A program made the position numbers and the translations under genes. A stretch of DNA of 64,000 nucleotides, from the NCBI GenBank assembly GCA_963521185.1, contig CAUQTV010000001.1:682001-746000 (forward strand), read 5' to 3'. This document shows, piece after piece, positions 50,959-59,102 of this stretch. This stretch comes from Enterobacter_D sp963521185. Lineage in GTDB: Bacteria; Pseudomonadota; Gammaproteobacteria; Enterobacterales; Enterobacteriaceae. The notes under the pieces were generated by a model. The model searched no databases, was not told the DNA's origin, and was given only the letters and a program-made list of their open reading frames with translations. The stretch's first letter is position 1; each line of letters starts with the position of its first letter.

Positions 50959-51357
50959 AATAACGCCCCTCATCATTAACGATGCATCAGTATCGATGCT
51001 TTCTGCGGCGAAAATTAGCACCGATAAACGGGCTTGAAAATACGCTAACGGTGCGGGTTTCAAGTGAAATGGTCAGAAGTAGACACTCTCTGGCGCTGAC
51101 TGTTTTTATGATGGTTAATATACTGCCGCGATGTGCAACATTGCCGTCTCAGGTTTAAAAAACTAATAACAAATCAGGCGGAAAATCGCCGGGAAATACG
51201 ACGCTAACGCGGGTTGAAAATCACTCGCATTAGGCTGGAATAGCCAAAAATAGACATATTCGGCGCGGAAGCCGTGCGGGACTAAATCCTTTGATGCATC
51301 AATCTGTTCGACGAATCACCGCAAATCAGACTTGATCATTGGGGTGGAAAGGAACTA
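50959..51357. other. Intergenic region upstream of umuD
   Basis: About 400 bases with no supported gene. Two loosely similar segments, GAAAATACGCTAACGGTGCG near 51035 and GGAAATACGACGCTAACGCG near 51194, repeat in the same orientation, each followed further on by a TAGACA-containing stretch. The rest is AT-rich upstream sequence of the lipoprotein and umuD genes. Confidence 0.4.
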
Positions 51358-51373
51358 CTGTGTTTATATACAG
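51358..51373. promoter_or_regulatory. LexA box of umuD
   Basis: CTGTGTTTATATACAG matches the SOS box (CTGT-N8-ACAG with an AT-rich centre), 20 bases before the umuD ATG. It predicts LexA repression and induction by DNA damage. Confidence 0.92.
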
Positions 51374-51392
51374 CATTCAATGAGTCACGCAC

Positions 51393-51812
51393 ATGGAACT
51401 CTTAAAACCAATAGAATTCAAAGAGATCAAACAATTTCCGTTTTTTCTGGAACGCATTCCCTGCGGATTTCCCAGCCCGGCTCAGGACTACGTTGAGCAG
51501 CGAATCGATTTCAATGCGCTGATGGTTCAACACCCCACGGCGACGTACATCGTGAAAGCTTCCGGGGACTCGATGATCGATGGCGGTATCAGCGATGGCG
51601 ATCTGCTGGTGGTGGATGCATCGCTAACGGCCGGGCAGGGCGATATTGTGATCGCGGCCATTGACGGTGAATTTACCGTCAAGCAGCTGCAAATTCGCCC
51701 CGTCGTACAGCTTAATCCGCTTAACAGCGCCTACCGGCCTATTCGTCTGATGAGCGAAGAAGCACTGGAGATTTTTGGGGTCGTCACGTTTATTATCAAA
51801 CCCCGGCGCTAA
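51393..51812 (+). CDS. umuD: DNA polymerase V subunit UmuD
   Basis: The 139-residue product is the E. coli length. The RecA-stimulated self-cleavage site is Cys24-Gly25 in ERIPCGFPSP, and the serine-lysine catalytic dyad is Ser60 (ASGDSMID) and Lys97 (FTVKQLQ), all at the standard positions. Cleaved UmuD' joins UmuC to form the error-prone polymerase V. Unlike in E. coli, umuC does not follow: an inverted transporter gene lies between, and its stop codon overlaps the umuD stop. The LexA box is just upstream. Confidence 0.97.
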   Translation: MELLKPIEFKEIKQFPFFLERIPCGFPSPAQDYVEQRIDFNALMVQHPTATYIVKASGDSMIDGGISDGDLLVVDASLTAGQGDIVIAAIDGEFTVKQLQIRPVVQLNPLNSAYRPIRLMSEEALEIFGVVTFIIKPRR

Positions 51813-52657
51813 CCCTGCCTGCGCTTTTTATCCGACCAGATAACCATGCCTATCCCGGAGAGGATAATCACGGTTGAGGCGATAATGCGCAGATCCAGCG
51901 GCTCGGCCAAAAACAGCACGCCGCCGAGCGTGGCAAGACAGGGAACGCTGAGTTGCAGGGTCGACGCCGTCGTGGGCTTCAGCGACGGCAGCAGCGAATA
52001 CCACAGCAGATACGCCGCGCCGGAGGTCACCGCCCCGGAAATCACCCCCAGCACCAGTCCGGTGAGATCCGCATGGAGCGCGTGCTGGCTTACGTGCTGG
52101 CTTAGCAGCAGCGCCACCACGGCGACCGGCACCGAGAGCACAAAATTCCCGGTGACGGACGCTGCGGCGTCGGCGATTTTTTTCCCCGTAATGCTGTAAA
52201 GCGCCCAGGCCAGACCGGCGATCACCATCATGATGGAGGCCGAGAGTGGAGGGCGCTCGGCCCCCGGCAGCAGCAGAAAGAGGATCCCGGCTAACGCACC
52301 GAGCATGCCGGTCGTTTTAAGCGCCGTCAGCTTTTCTCCTTTCCACATTCCCCACGTTGTCATCACCAGTTGCACGGTACCGAACAGCAGCAGCGCCCCG
52401 GTTGCGGCCCCGAGCGAAACGTACGCTATCGAAAACGCAAAAACATAGAGACAAAGAAACGCGGCATTCATACCATTGAAGGCCGGTTTTTTTCCGCCGT
52501 ATAAAACGATAAGCGCCACGTAGAGCGCCAGCGCGCCGCTGATGATCCTCACGCTGCTAAAGCTAATGGCGTCAATGTGCATTCCTTTTAGCGCCACCCG
52601 GCACAGCAGTGAGTTCGCGGCAAAGCCGGTCATCGCCAGAATAATTCTTAAGATCAT
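51809..52657 (-). CDS. EamA/DMT-family inner-membrane transporter
   Basis: The 282-residue protein has about ten membrane helices in two EamA repeats, starting MILRIILAMTGFAANSLLCR and including GVISGAVTSGAAYLLWYSLLPSLKPTTAS and the closing IIASTVIILSGIGMVIW. DMT exporters of this type move amino acids, metabolites or drugs; the substrate is unknown. It is placed head to head with umuC (its start is 149 bases from the umuC ATG) and tail to tail with umuD, interrupting what is normally one operon. The LexA box at 52769 could in principle reach its promoter. Confidence 0.85.
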   Translation of the reverse strand: MILRIILAMTGFAANSLLCRVALKGMHIDAISFSSVRIISGALALYVALIVLYGGKKPAFNGMNAAFLCLYVFAFSIAYVSLGAATGALLLFGTVQLVMTTWGMWKGEKLTALKTTGMLGALAGILFLLLPGAERPPLSASIMMVIAGLAWALYSITGKKIADAAASVTGNFVLSVPVAVVALLLSQHVSQHALHADLTGLVLGVISGAVTSGAAYLLWYSLLPSLKPTTASTLQLSVPCLATLGGVLFLAEPLDLRIIASTVIILSGIGMVIWSDKKRRQG

Positions 52658-52768
52658 AATGCGGCCTTTTAAGGATCTGCGGGATCGTCTAAAAAATAGT
52701 GTTTGATTTCAGACATTTTACATCATTGCCCCATAAGCATCTTGATCGATCCCGCGGATCCATTAATA

Positions 52769-52784
52769 CTGTATGCATATACAG
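52769..52784. promoter_or_regulatory. LexA box of umuC
   Basis: CTGTATGCATATACAG is an almost ideal, palindromic SOS box (full context TACTGTATGCATATACAGTT), 21 bases before the umuC start. It shows that umuC has an SOS promoter of its own here. Confidence 0.95.
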
Positions 52785-52805
52785 TTATGGATTCAGGGAT
52801 TTATC

Positions 52806-54077
52806 ATGTTTGCCTTGGTGGATGTTAACGCATTTTATGCCAGCTGTGAGACAGCATTCCGGCCCGACCTCTGGGGCAAGCCGGTCGTGGTGTTAAGCAA
52901 CAACGACGGCTGCGTTATTGCCCGCAATGCCGAAGCAAAAAAGGCCAACGTCGTTATGGGAGCGCCCTTTTTTAAACAAAAAGATCTCTTTCGCGCCCAT
53001 GGTGTGACCTGCTTTAGCAGCAATTACGAGCTGTACGCCGACATGAGCAAGCGCGTCATGGATACGCTGGAAGCCCTGTGCCCCCGCGTAGAAATTTACT
53101 CTATCGACGAGGCGTTTTGTGATGTTACCGGCGTGCGTAACTGCCGGGATCTCGCGGACTTTGGCCATGAACTCCGCAGGACCGTACTGCAAAATACGCA
53201 TCTGGCCGTCGGCGTCGGTATCGCCCCCACCAAGACGCTGGCCAAACTGGCAAACTTTGCCGCCAAAAAATGGACGCAGACCAACGGAGTGGTCGATCTC
53301 TCCTGTGTCGATCGCCAGCGCAAACTCATGGCGCTGCTGCCGGTCGAAGAAGTCTGGGGCGTAGGGCGGCGGCTGGCGAAAAAGCTCGATGCGATGGGGA
53401 TCAAAACCATATTGCAACTGGCGGATGCGGACATCCGCTTTATTCGTAAACACTTTAGCGTTGTGATGGAACGCACCGTGCGCGAACTGCGCGGCGAACC
53501 CTGCCTGGAATTTGAAGAGTTTGCACCCCACAAGCAGGAAATTATCTGTAGCCGCAGCTTTGGCGAGCGGCTGACGCACTATGAATCTATGCGGCAGGCT
53601 ATTTGCAGCCACGCCACGCGCGCGGCGGAAAAGCTCCGGGCAGAGCACCAGTATTGCCGGTTTATCTCCGCCTTCGTCAAAACCTCGCCGTTTGCGAAAG
53701 ATGAGCCTTACTACGGCAACAGCGCAGCGGTAAAGCTGCTGACGCCGACCCAGGACAGCCGGGATATTATTCAGGCCGCCTCCCGGTGCCTTGAGGTGAT
53801 CTGGAAAGAGGGGCTGCACTACCAGAAAGCGGGCGTGATGCTCGGTGATTTTTTCAGTCAGGGCGTGGCGCAGCTCAATTTGTTTGACGACAACACGCCT
53901 CGTCGCAACAGTGAAGCGTTAATGGCCACGCTCGATGCGTTGAATGAAAAACGGGGGCGGGGAACGCTCTATTTTGCCGGGCAGGGAATTACACAGGCGT
54001 GGCAAATGAAACGTGAGATGCTCTCTCCGCGCTATACCACGCGGGTTTCAGATGCGATGGTTGTTCGGGTGTGTTAA
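52806..54077 (+). CDS. umuC: DNA polymerase V catalytic subunit UmuC
   Basis: I start at ATG 52806 (MFALVDVNAFYASCETAFRP), because an upstream in-frame ATG lies inside the LexA box. The 423-residue Y-family polymerase carries the metal-binding Asp6 region, the catalytic SIDE motif with Asp101 and Glu102, and the C-terminal domain ending in DAMVVRVC. It performs translesion synthesis with UmuD'2 and RecA. It normally overlaps umuD; here it has its own LexA-controlled promoter and is separated from umuD by about 1 kb. Confidence 0.96.
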   Translation: MFALVDVNAFYASCETAFRPDLWGKPVVVLSNNDGCVIARNAEAKKANVVMGAPFFKQKDLFRAHGVTCFSSNYELYADMSKRVMDTLEALCPRVEIYSIDEAFCDVTGVRNCRDLADFGHELRRTVLQNTHLAVGVGIAPTKTLAKLANFAAKKWTQTNGVVDLSCVDRQRKLMALLPVEEVWGVGRRLAKKLDAMGIKTILQLADADIRFIRKHFSVVMERTVRELRGEPCLEFEEFAPHKQEIICSRSFGERLTHYESMRQAICSHATRAAEKLRAEHQYCRFISAFVKTSPFAKDEPYYGNSAAVKLLTPTQDSRDIIQAASRCLEVIWKEGLHYQKAGVMLGDFFSQGVAQLNLFDDNTPRRNSEALMATLDALNEKRGRGTLYFAGQGITQAWQMKREMLSPRYTTRVSDAMVVRVC

Positions 54078-54080
54078 CGC

Positions 54081-54293
54081 TCAGGCGATGCGGTGTTCAG
54101 GGTATTTTCCTTTCACCACGCCGTCATAAAAACGCCCTTTGGACACCACGGTCAGAAAGACGCTAAAAATGCGCGACGGCACGCCGAGATATTGGTAAAC
54201 GCTCTGGTTATGAAAGCGAACCTCCAGCGTGCGGGTGCTCTCTTCATAGCCCACAGACGCAATTCGGGATGAGGTAACGGGATGGTGGCGCAC
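54081..54293 (-). CDS. KTSC domain protein
   Basis: The 70-residue frame starts MRHHPVTSSRIASVGYEEST and fits the KTSC domain pattern (SSxIxxVGYdxxxxtLeVxF, then YxYxgVP and a final SKGRFYDGVVKGKYPEHRIA). The domain's role is unknown, though it often occurs with lysyl-tRNA synthetase-like or phage proteins. It ends four bases from the umuC stop, convergent with it. A start ATG at 54293 has only a weak ribosome-binding site (AAAGGACAATACC upstream). Confidence 0.8.
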   Translation of the reverse strand: MRHHPVTSSRIASVGYEESTRTLEVRFHNQSVYQYLGVPSRIFSVFLTVVSKGRFYDGVVKGKYPEHRIA

Positions 54294-54435
54294 GGTATTG
54301 TCCTTTACAGCTCGGCATGTAAACAGATTATCATTTAACGCATGGATTTCATGACGACTATTTACCGTTGAATGCTCTATAAGTCATAGCAAAACAGAAT
54401 GAGCCTGGCGGCGGGAATTCCGTTACTCTGCTGGC

Positions 54436-54509
54436 GACATATGCCTTTTTGTCATTCTTTTGGCGAATACGTCCTCAGACAAGCCCGATATCACTATCGG
54501 GCTTTTTTT
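54436..54509 (+). ncRNA. micC: Shortened MicC-like small RNA
   Basis: The segment starts GACATATGCCTTTTTGTCAT, close to the E. coli MicC 5' end (GTTATATGCCTTTATTGTCA), and ends CAGACAAGCCCG, loop, CGGGC and seven T, like the MicC terminator. It lies on the plus strand, 12 bases from the nifJ 3' end, the E. coli position. The middle is about 35 bases shorter, giving about 74 nt. A weak TACTCT -10 is at the right place. MicC pairs with ompC leader mRNA through its 5' end. The ompN neighbour is missing, so function is uncertain. Confidence 0.6.
54483..54509 (+). terminator. Intrinsic terminator of the MicC-like RNA
   Basis: GCCCGATA (54483-54490) and TATCGGGC (54495-54502) form a perfect eight-base stem with a four-base loop, followed by T7. 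It also lies just past the nifJ stop on the other strand. Confidence 0.93.
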
Positions 54510-54521
54510 CTGGGTGAAGGG

Positions 54522-57500
54522 TTATTCGGTCGGGCTTTTCTCCGCTTTTCCGGCAAGCTGTGCGAGGAAGTCATAGCGTTTTTGCAGATCGGCGGCGGCG
54601 TCCTTCCACAGCTGTTCAGCAACCTCGGGCTGCTGCGCATTCAGGCGGCGGAAACGCTGCTCTTTCATCAGCGTGTCGGCCAGCGCATCGGACGGTGGAC
54701 GGGAATCCAGCGCCAGCGGCAGTTTGCCTTCGTCGGCGCGGCGCGGATCAAAGCGGTACAGCGGCCAGAAGCCGGTGGCTGTCAGCTGACGCATCTGATC
54801 GTGACTTAACGCCAGATCGTAGCCGTGCTCTTCGCACGGGCTGTAGGCGATAATCAGCGACGGCCCCGGATAGGCTTCCGCTTCCTGAATCGCCTTCACG
54901 GTCTGGTTAAGCTGCGCGCCCAGCGAAATCTGCGCAACGTAGACATGACCGTACATCATCATGCTCACGCCCAGGTCTTTACGCGCTTTGCGTTTGCCGT
55001 GCTCGCCAAACTTGGTGACGGCACCGAGCGGCGTGGCCTTCGACGCCTGGCCGCCGGTGTTGGAATAGCACTGCGTATCCAGCACCAGAATATTGACGTT
55101 TTCCGTCAGGCTCAGCACATGATCCAGACCGCCAAAGCCGATGTCATAGGCCCAGCCGTCACCGCCAATCAGCCAGATGGATTTTTCCACCAGCGCGTCG
55201 GCGTCGGTCAGCAACTCCTGTGCGCCCTCCACGCCGCTAAGGTGGTTGCGCAGCGCGGCAACCTGTTCGCGGCGGATGTCCGGCGTCGCCTCGGTGTGCA
55301 GCGCGGCATTAAGCGCTTCCGGCAGGCGATCGGCAAAGGTCTCCAGCAGGCGCATCACGCGCTGGCGGCGCTGATCGACCGTCAGACGGAAGCCCAGACC
55401 GAACTCGGCGTTATCTTCAAACAGTGAATTGGCCCACGCCGGACCACGACCGTTGACGTCAGTGGTGTAGGGCGTTGACGGCAGGTTACCGCCGTAAATC
55501 GACGAACAACCGGTCGCGTTAGCGATCATCATGCGGTCGCCGTACAACTGGGTTAGCAGCTTAATATACGGCGTTTCACCGCAGCCGGAGCAGGCACCGG
55601 AGTATTCAAACAGTGGGGTGATCAGCTGCGAAGTCCGAATATCAATGCGCTCAAGGGACGTGCGGTCGATTTCCGGCAGGCCGAGGAAGAAGTCGTAATT
55701 CACTTTCTCTTCTTCCACGTGTTCAAGACGCGACATCATGTTAATGGCCTTGATGCTCGGATCCTGACGGTCTTTTGCCGGGCACACTTCAACGCACAGG
55801 TTACAGCCGGTACAGTCTTCCGGCGCGACCTGCAACACGTATTTTTGCCCGCGCATATCGCGGGATTTCACATCCAGCGATTGCAGCGACGCCGGTGCGT
55901 GCGCCATCGCGTCAGGCTGCACGACTTTGGCGCGGATAGCCGAGTGCGGACAGGCGGCGACGCAGTGGTTGCACTGGGTACAAATTTCTGGCTTCCAGAT
56001 GGGCACCTGTTCGGCGATATTGCGTTTTTCCCACTGCGTGGTGCCGACAGGCCAGGTGCCGTCTGGCGGTAGCGCCGAAACAGGCAGCGCATCGCCAAGG
56101 CCTGCGAGCATCGCGGCGGTAACGGTTTTGACGAAATCGGGTGCGGCATCGGACACCACCGGCGGGCGGTTCGGGCTGGACGCGTTCACCGGCTCCAGCG
56201 GCACTTCCGCCAGCGACTCGCGAGCCAGCGCCAGCGCCTGCCAGTTGCGCTCAACCAGCTCGGTGCCTTTGCTGCTGTAGCTTTTGGCAATCGCCCCCTG
56301 TAACGCCGCCAGCGCGCTGTCGCCCGGCAAAATTTGCGTCAAATGGAAAAACGCCATTTGCATCACGGTATTAATGCGTGCGGCCAGGCCACATTCGCGG
56401 GCAATTTTGGCGGCGTTGATCACGTAAAATCGCGCGTTCTTCTGGTTTAACACCGCCTGCACTTCCTGCGGCAGGCGCGCCCAGACGTCGTCGGCACCGT
56501 AGGGCGTATTGAGCAGGAAAATACCGCCGGGTTTTAACCGCTCGGCCATCGGGTATTTATCGATGAACTGCAACTGGTGGCAGCCCACAAAATCCGCCTG
56601 TGAGATCAGATAAGCAGAGTTAATCGGGTGCTCGCTGACGCGCAGGTGCGACACCGTCAGCCCCCCGGCTTTTTTGGAGTCATAAACGAAATAGCCCTGC
56701 GCATACCACGGCGTCGCGTTGCCGATGATCTTGATATTGTTTTTGGTCGCCGACACACTACCGTCGCTGCCAAGGCCATAGAACAGCGCTTCCAGCTTCG
56801 TTCTGGAGGGCAGGGTATTTTCCGGCAGCGGCAGCGACAGATGAGTCACATCATCGTAAATGCCAACGGTGAAGCGCGGTTTTGGCTTCGCCTGGCGCAG
56901 TTCGTTAAACACCGCCAGCACGCACTCCGGGCCAAACTCTTTTGACGACAACCCGTAGCGCCCGCCAATCACACGCGGCAGGGCGTCGCGCTCGCCGTTA
57001 TTAAAGGCTTCCGCCAGCGCGGTCATCACATCGAGATACAGCGGCTCGGCATGTGCGCCGGGTTCTTTGGTGCGATCGAGCACGGCAATGGACCGCGCGC
57101 TTTGCGGCAGTACGTCCAGCAAATGCTTCGCTGAAAATGGCCGGTAGAGGCGCACTTTCAGTACGCCGACTTTTTCACCACGGGTCAGTAACTCGTCCAC
57201 CACTTCTTCGCAGGTGCCCAGCGCCGAGCCCATTAGCACCATCACGCGCTCCGCCTGCGGGTGGCCGTAATATTCGAACGGGCGGTACTGGCGACCGGTC
57301 GCGCCCGCAAAGTCGTTCATCGCCTGTTCAACGCAATCGTAAACGGCGTTGTACCATGGGTTGGTGGCTTCTCTGGACTGGAAATACGTGTCAGGGTTGG
57401 CCGAGGTCCCACGGATCACCGGGTGTTCCGGATCCAGCGCACGGGCGCGGTGGGCGGCGATCGCCTCCTGCGGCAGCAGTTGACGCAGGGTGTCATCCGC

Positions 57501-58046
57501 CAGCGGAACGATTTTGTTGATCTCGTGCGAGGTGCGGAAACCATCAAAGAAATGAATAAAGGGGACGCGGCTGTTCAGCGTCGCCATGTGGGCGATCAGC
57601 GCAAAATCCTGCGCTTCCTGTACGCTACTGGCGCACAGCAGCGCACAACCGGTCTGGCGCACAGCCATCACATCGGAATGATCGCCGAAAATAGACAGCG
57701 CATGGGTGGCAACGGTGCGGGCCGCCACGTGCAGCACAAACGGCATGAGCTGCCCGGCCAGTTTGTACAGGGTGGGGATCATCAGCAGTAGGCCCTGCGA
57801 TGAGGTAAACGACGTCGAGAGTGCCCCGGTTTGCAGTGCGCCATGCACGGCGGCAATTGCCCCGGCTTCGGACTGCATTTCCACCACGCGGGGGATATCG
57901 CCCCAGACGTTTTTCAGGCCGTTTCCGGCCCAGGCATCCGCCTGCTCCGCCATCGTGGAACTCGGCGTAATAGGATAGATGGCGATAACTTCGCTGGTAC
58001 GGAACGCCACCGAGGCGACCGCGCCATTACCGTCAGTTGTGATCAT
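54522..58046 (-). CDS. nifJ: Pyruvate:flavodoxin/ferredoxin oxidoreductase
   Basis: The 1174-residue product equals E. coli YdbK in length. It starts MITTDGNGAVASVAFRTSEV and is a single-chain, thiamine-diphosphate and iron-sulfur enzyme that converts pyruvate and CoA to acetyl-CoA and CO2, reducing flavodoxin or ferredoxin. Two 4Fe-4S motifs are seen: CTQCNHCVAACPHS and CTGCNLCVEVCP. The cluster and ThDP-domain motif CSGCGETPY and the thiamine motif GGDGWAYDIGFGGLDH follow. It serves anaerobic metabolism and oxidative-stress defence. Also called ydbK. It is monocistronic, divergent from ydbJ. Confidence 0.96.
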   Translation of the reverse strand: MITTDGNGAVASVAFRTSEVIAIYPITPSSTMAEQADAWAGNGLKNVWGDIPRVVEMQSEAGAIAAVHGALQTGALSTSFTSSQGLLLMIPTLYKLAGQLMPFVLHVAARTVATHALSIFGDHSDVMAVRQTGCALLCASSVQEAQDFALIAHMATLNSRVPFIHFFDGFRTSHEINKIVPLADDTLRQLLPQEAIAAHRARALDPEHPVIRGTSANPDTYFQSREATNPWYNAVYDCVEQAMNDFAGATGRQYRPFEYYGHPQAERVMVLMGSALGTCEEVVDELLTRGEKVGVLKVRLYRPFSAKHLLDVLPQSARSIAVLDRTKEPGAHAEPLYLDVMTALAEAFNNGERDALPRVIGGRYGLSSKEFGPECVLAVFNELRQAKPKPRFTVGIYDDVTHLSLPLPENTLPSRTKLEALFYGLGSDGSVSATKNNIKIIGNATPWYAQGYFVYDSKKAGGLTVSHLRVSEHPINSAYLISQADFVGCHQLQFIDKYPMAERLKPGGIFLLNTPYGADDVWARLPQEVQAVLNQKNARFYVINAAKIARECGLAARINTVMQMAFFHLTQILPGDSALAALQGAIAKSYSSKGTELVERNWQALALARESLAEVPLEPVNASSPNRPPVVSDAAPDFVKTVTAAMLAGLGDALPVSALPPDGTWPVGTTQWEKRNIAEQVPIWKPEICTQCNHCVAACPHSAIRAKVVQPDAMAHAPASLQSLDVKSRDMRGQKYVLQVAPEDCTGCNLCVEVCPAKDRQDPSIKAINMMSRLEHVEEEKVNYDFFLGLPEIDRTSLERIDIRTSQLITPLFEYSGACSGCGETPYIKLLTQLYGDRMMIANATGCSSIYGGNLPSTPYTTDVNGRGPAWANSLFEDNAEFGLGFRLTVDQRRQRVMRLLETFADRLPEALNAALHTEATPDIRREQVAALRNHLSGVEGAQELLTDADALVEKSIWLIGGDGWAYDIGFGGLDHVLSLTENVNILVLDTQCYSNTGGQASKATPLGAVTKFGEHGKRKARKDLGVSMMMYGHVYVAQISLGAQLNQTVKAIQEAEAYPGPSLIIAYSPCEEHGYDLALSHDQMRQLTATGFWPLYRFDPRRADEGKLPLALDSRPPSDALADTLMKEQRFRRLNAQQPEVAEQLWKDAAADLQKRYDFLAQLAGKAEKSPTE

Positions 58047-58311
58047 AGGTCACCTTCACATTGCGCAATAAAAAGGGACATGCATAACCGCCACACGTCC
58101 TGTCGTTATGCTTTTATTTTAGCAAAACCCCGAAAAAGCCATTTTCGCTTTTGTGTGCTGGTCATAACATGAATCAATGAACCGCTGTTTACAGAAAGTG
58201 ATTTGCCGGAAAAATAGCCAGGGGGCGCATAAAATCGAGACTCGGCGCTCGACGTCAGGCGCTGCGCTGCCTATGATGCATAGGTTTTGCTAAATCGGAG
58301 GGGGAGAGAAG

Positions 58312-58578
58312 ATGCGTTCAGCGTTTTGGGTTGGGTGTGCCGCGCTATTATTGTCGGCCTGTAGCAGTGAACCCGTTCAGCAGGCCACCGCCGCGCACGT
58401 TGCGCCGGGATTACGCGCCGCAATGTCCAGTTCAGGGGAAGCCAATTGCGCGATGATCGGCGGCTCGCTCTCTGTCGCGCGTCAACTGGACGGCTCGGCC
58501 ATCGGCATGTGCGCCATGCCCAACGGCAAACGTTGCAGCGAACAGTCGCTCGCTGCGGGCAGTTGCGGTGCTTATTAA
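58312..58578 (+). CDS. ydbJ: YdbJ, DUF333 lipoprotein
   Basis: The 88-residue product starts MRSAFWVGCAALLLSACSSE, nearly identical to E. coli YdbJ, with the lipidated cysteine at residue 17. The mature part ends in the DUF333 cysteine pattern NCAMIGGS, IGMCAMPNGKRCSEQSLAAGSCGAY, suggesting disulfides. The function is unknown. GGAGGGG precedes the ATG. It is convergent with hslJ. Confidence 0.93.
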   Translation: MRSAFWVGCAALLLSACSSEPVQQATAAHVAPGLRAAMSSSGEANCAMIGGSLSVARQLDGSAIGMCAMPNGKRCSEQSLAAGSCGAY

Positions 58579-58590
58579 ACCGTAGCCAGA

Positions 58591-59013
58591 TTACTGCGCG
58601 TTATCGGCCAGTTTAAAAATCAACGTCTGTTCTGCGGTCGCCAGCGTCAATTGCGTTTCGGTGAGGTCGGCCTGCGCCCCTTTATTCATCATTACGCTGA
58701 AGGCCTGGTCGAGTTCGTTACGCTGCGGATCGGCGCACATCATGCGGGTCATCGCGAGGTTTTTCGCAGACAGCGCACCATCGGACAGCTTTCCCTGGCC
58801 GGTAAAGCGGTTACACATCACGCCTGAGAGCTGCAATTTTTCGCCGAAGCGGATTTCAGGCGGATTCTCACCCGCATTGACGGCCTTGCCGTTCACGCTT
58901 TCCAGCACAAAACGGTGATGCACCAGTTGATCGTCAGTGACGGACACTTTTCCGTCGTTGGCGCAGCCTGCAAGCAGCAGTGCGAGCGCGGTGAGGGCGA
59001 GATGTTTTTTCAT
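58591..59013 (-). CDS. hslJ: Heat-shock lipoprotein HslJ (META domain)
   Basis: Starting at ATG 59013 gives 140 residues, the E. coli length, beginning MKKHLALTALALLLAGCAND with the lipobox cysteine at 17. The rest is a META domain, with MCNRFTGQGKLSDGALS and MTRMMCADPQRNELDQAF visible, holding the two cysteines of the fold. In E. coli it is heat inducible and affects novobiocin resistance. It is downstream of ldhA on the same strand, separated by a terminator. Confidence 0.95.
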   Translation of the reverse strand: MKKHLALTALALLLAGCANDGKVSVTDDQLVHHRFVLESVNGKAVNAGENPPEIRFGEKLQLSGVMCNRFTGQGKLSDGALSAKNLAMTRMMCADPQRNELDQAFSVMMNKGAQADLTETQLTLATAEQTLIFKLADNAQ

Positions 59014-59043
59014 TACTGCTCCCTGGGATCGCTCCATAAAATA

Positions 59044-59064
59044 GAGCCTGATTTTATCAGGCTC
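59044..59064 (-). terminator. Intrinsic terminator of ldhA
   Basis: GAGCCTGAT (59044-59052) and ATCAGGCTC (59056-59064) form a perfect stem with a three-base loop. On the minus strand it is followed by TATTTTATGG. It lies between ldhA and hslJ. Confidence 0.75.
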
Positions 59065-59102
59065 AGGGGACTTGTCTTGCAGGATATTCTTAAACCCGCA
59101 GG

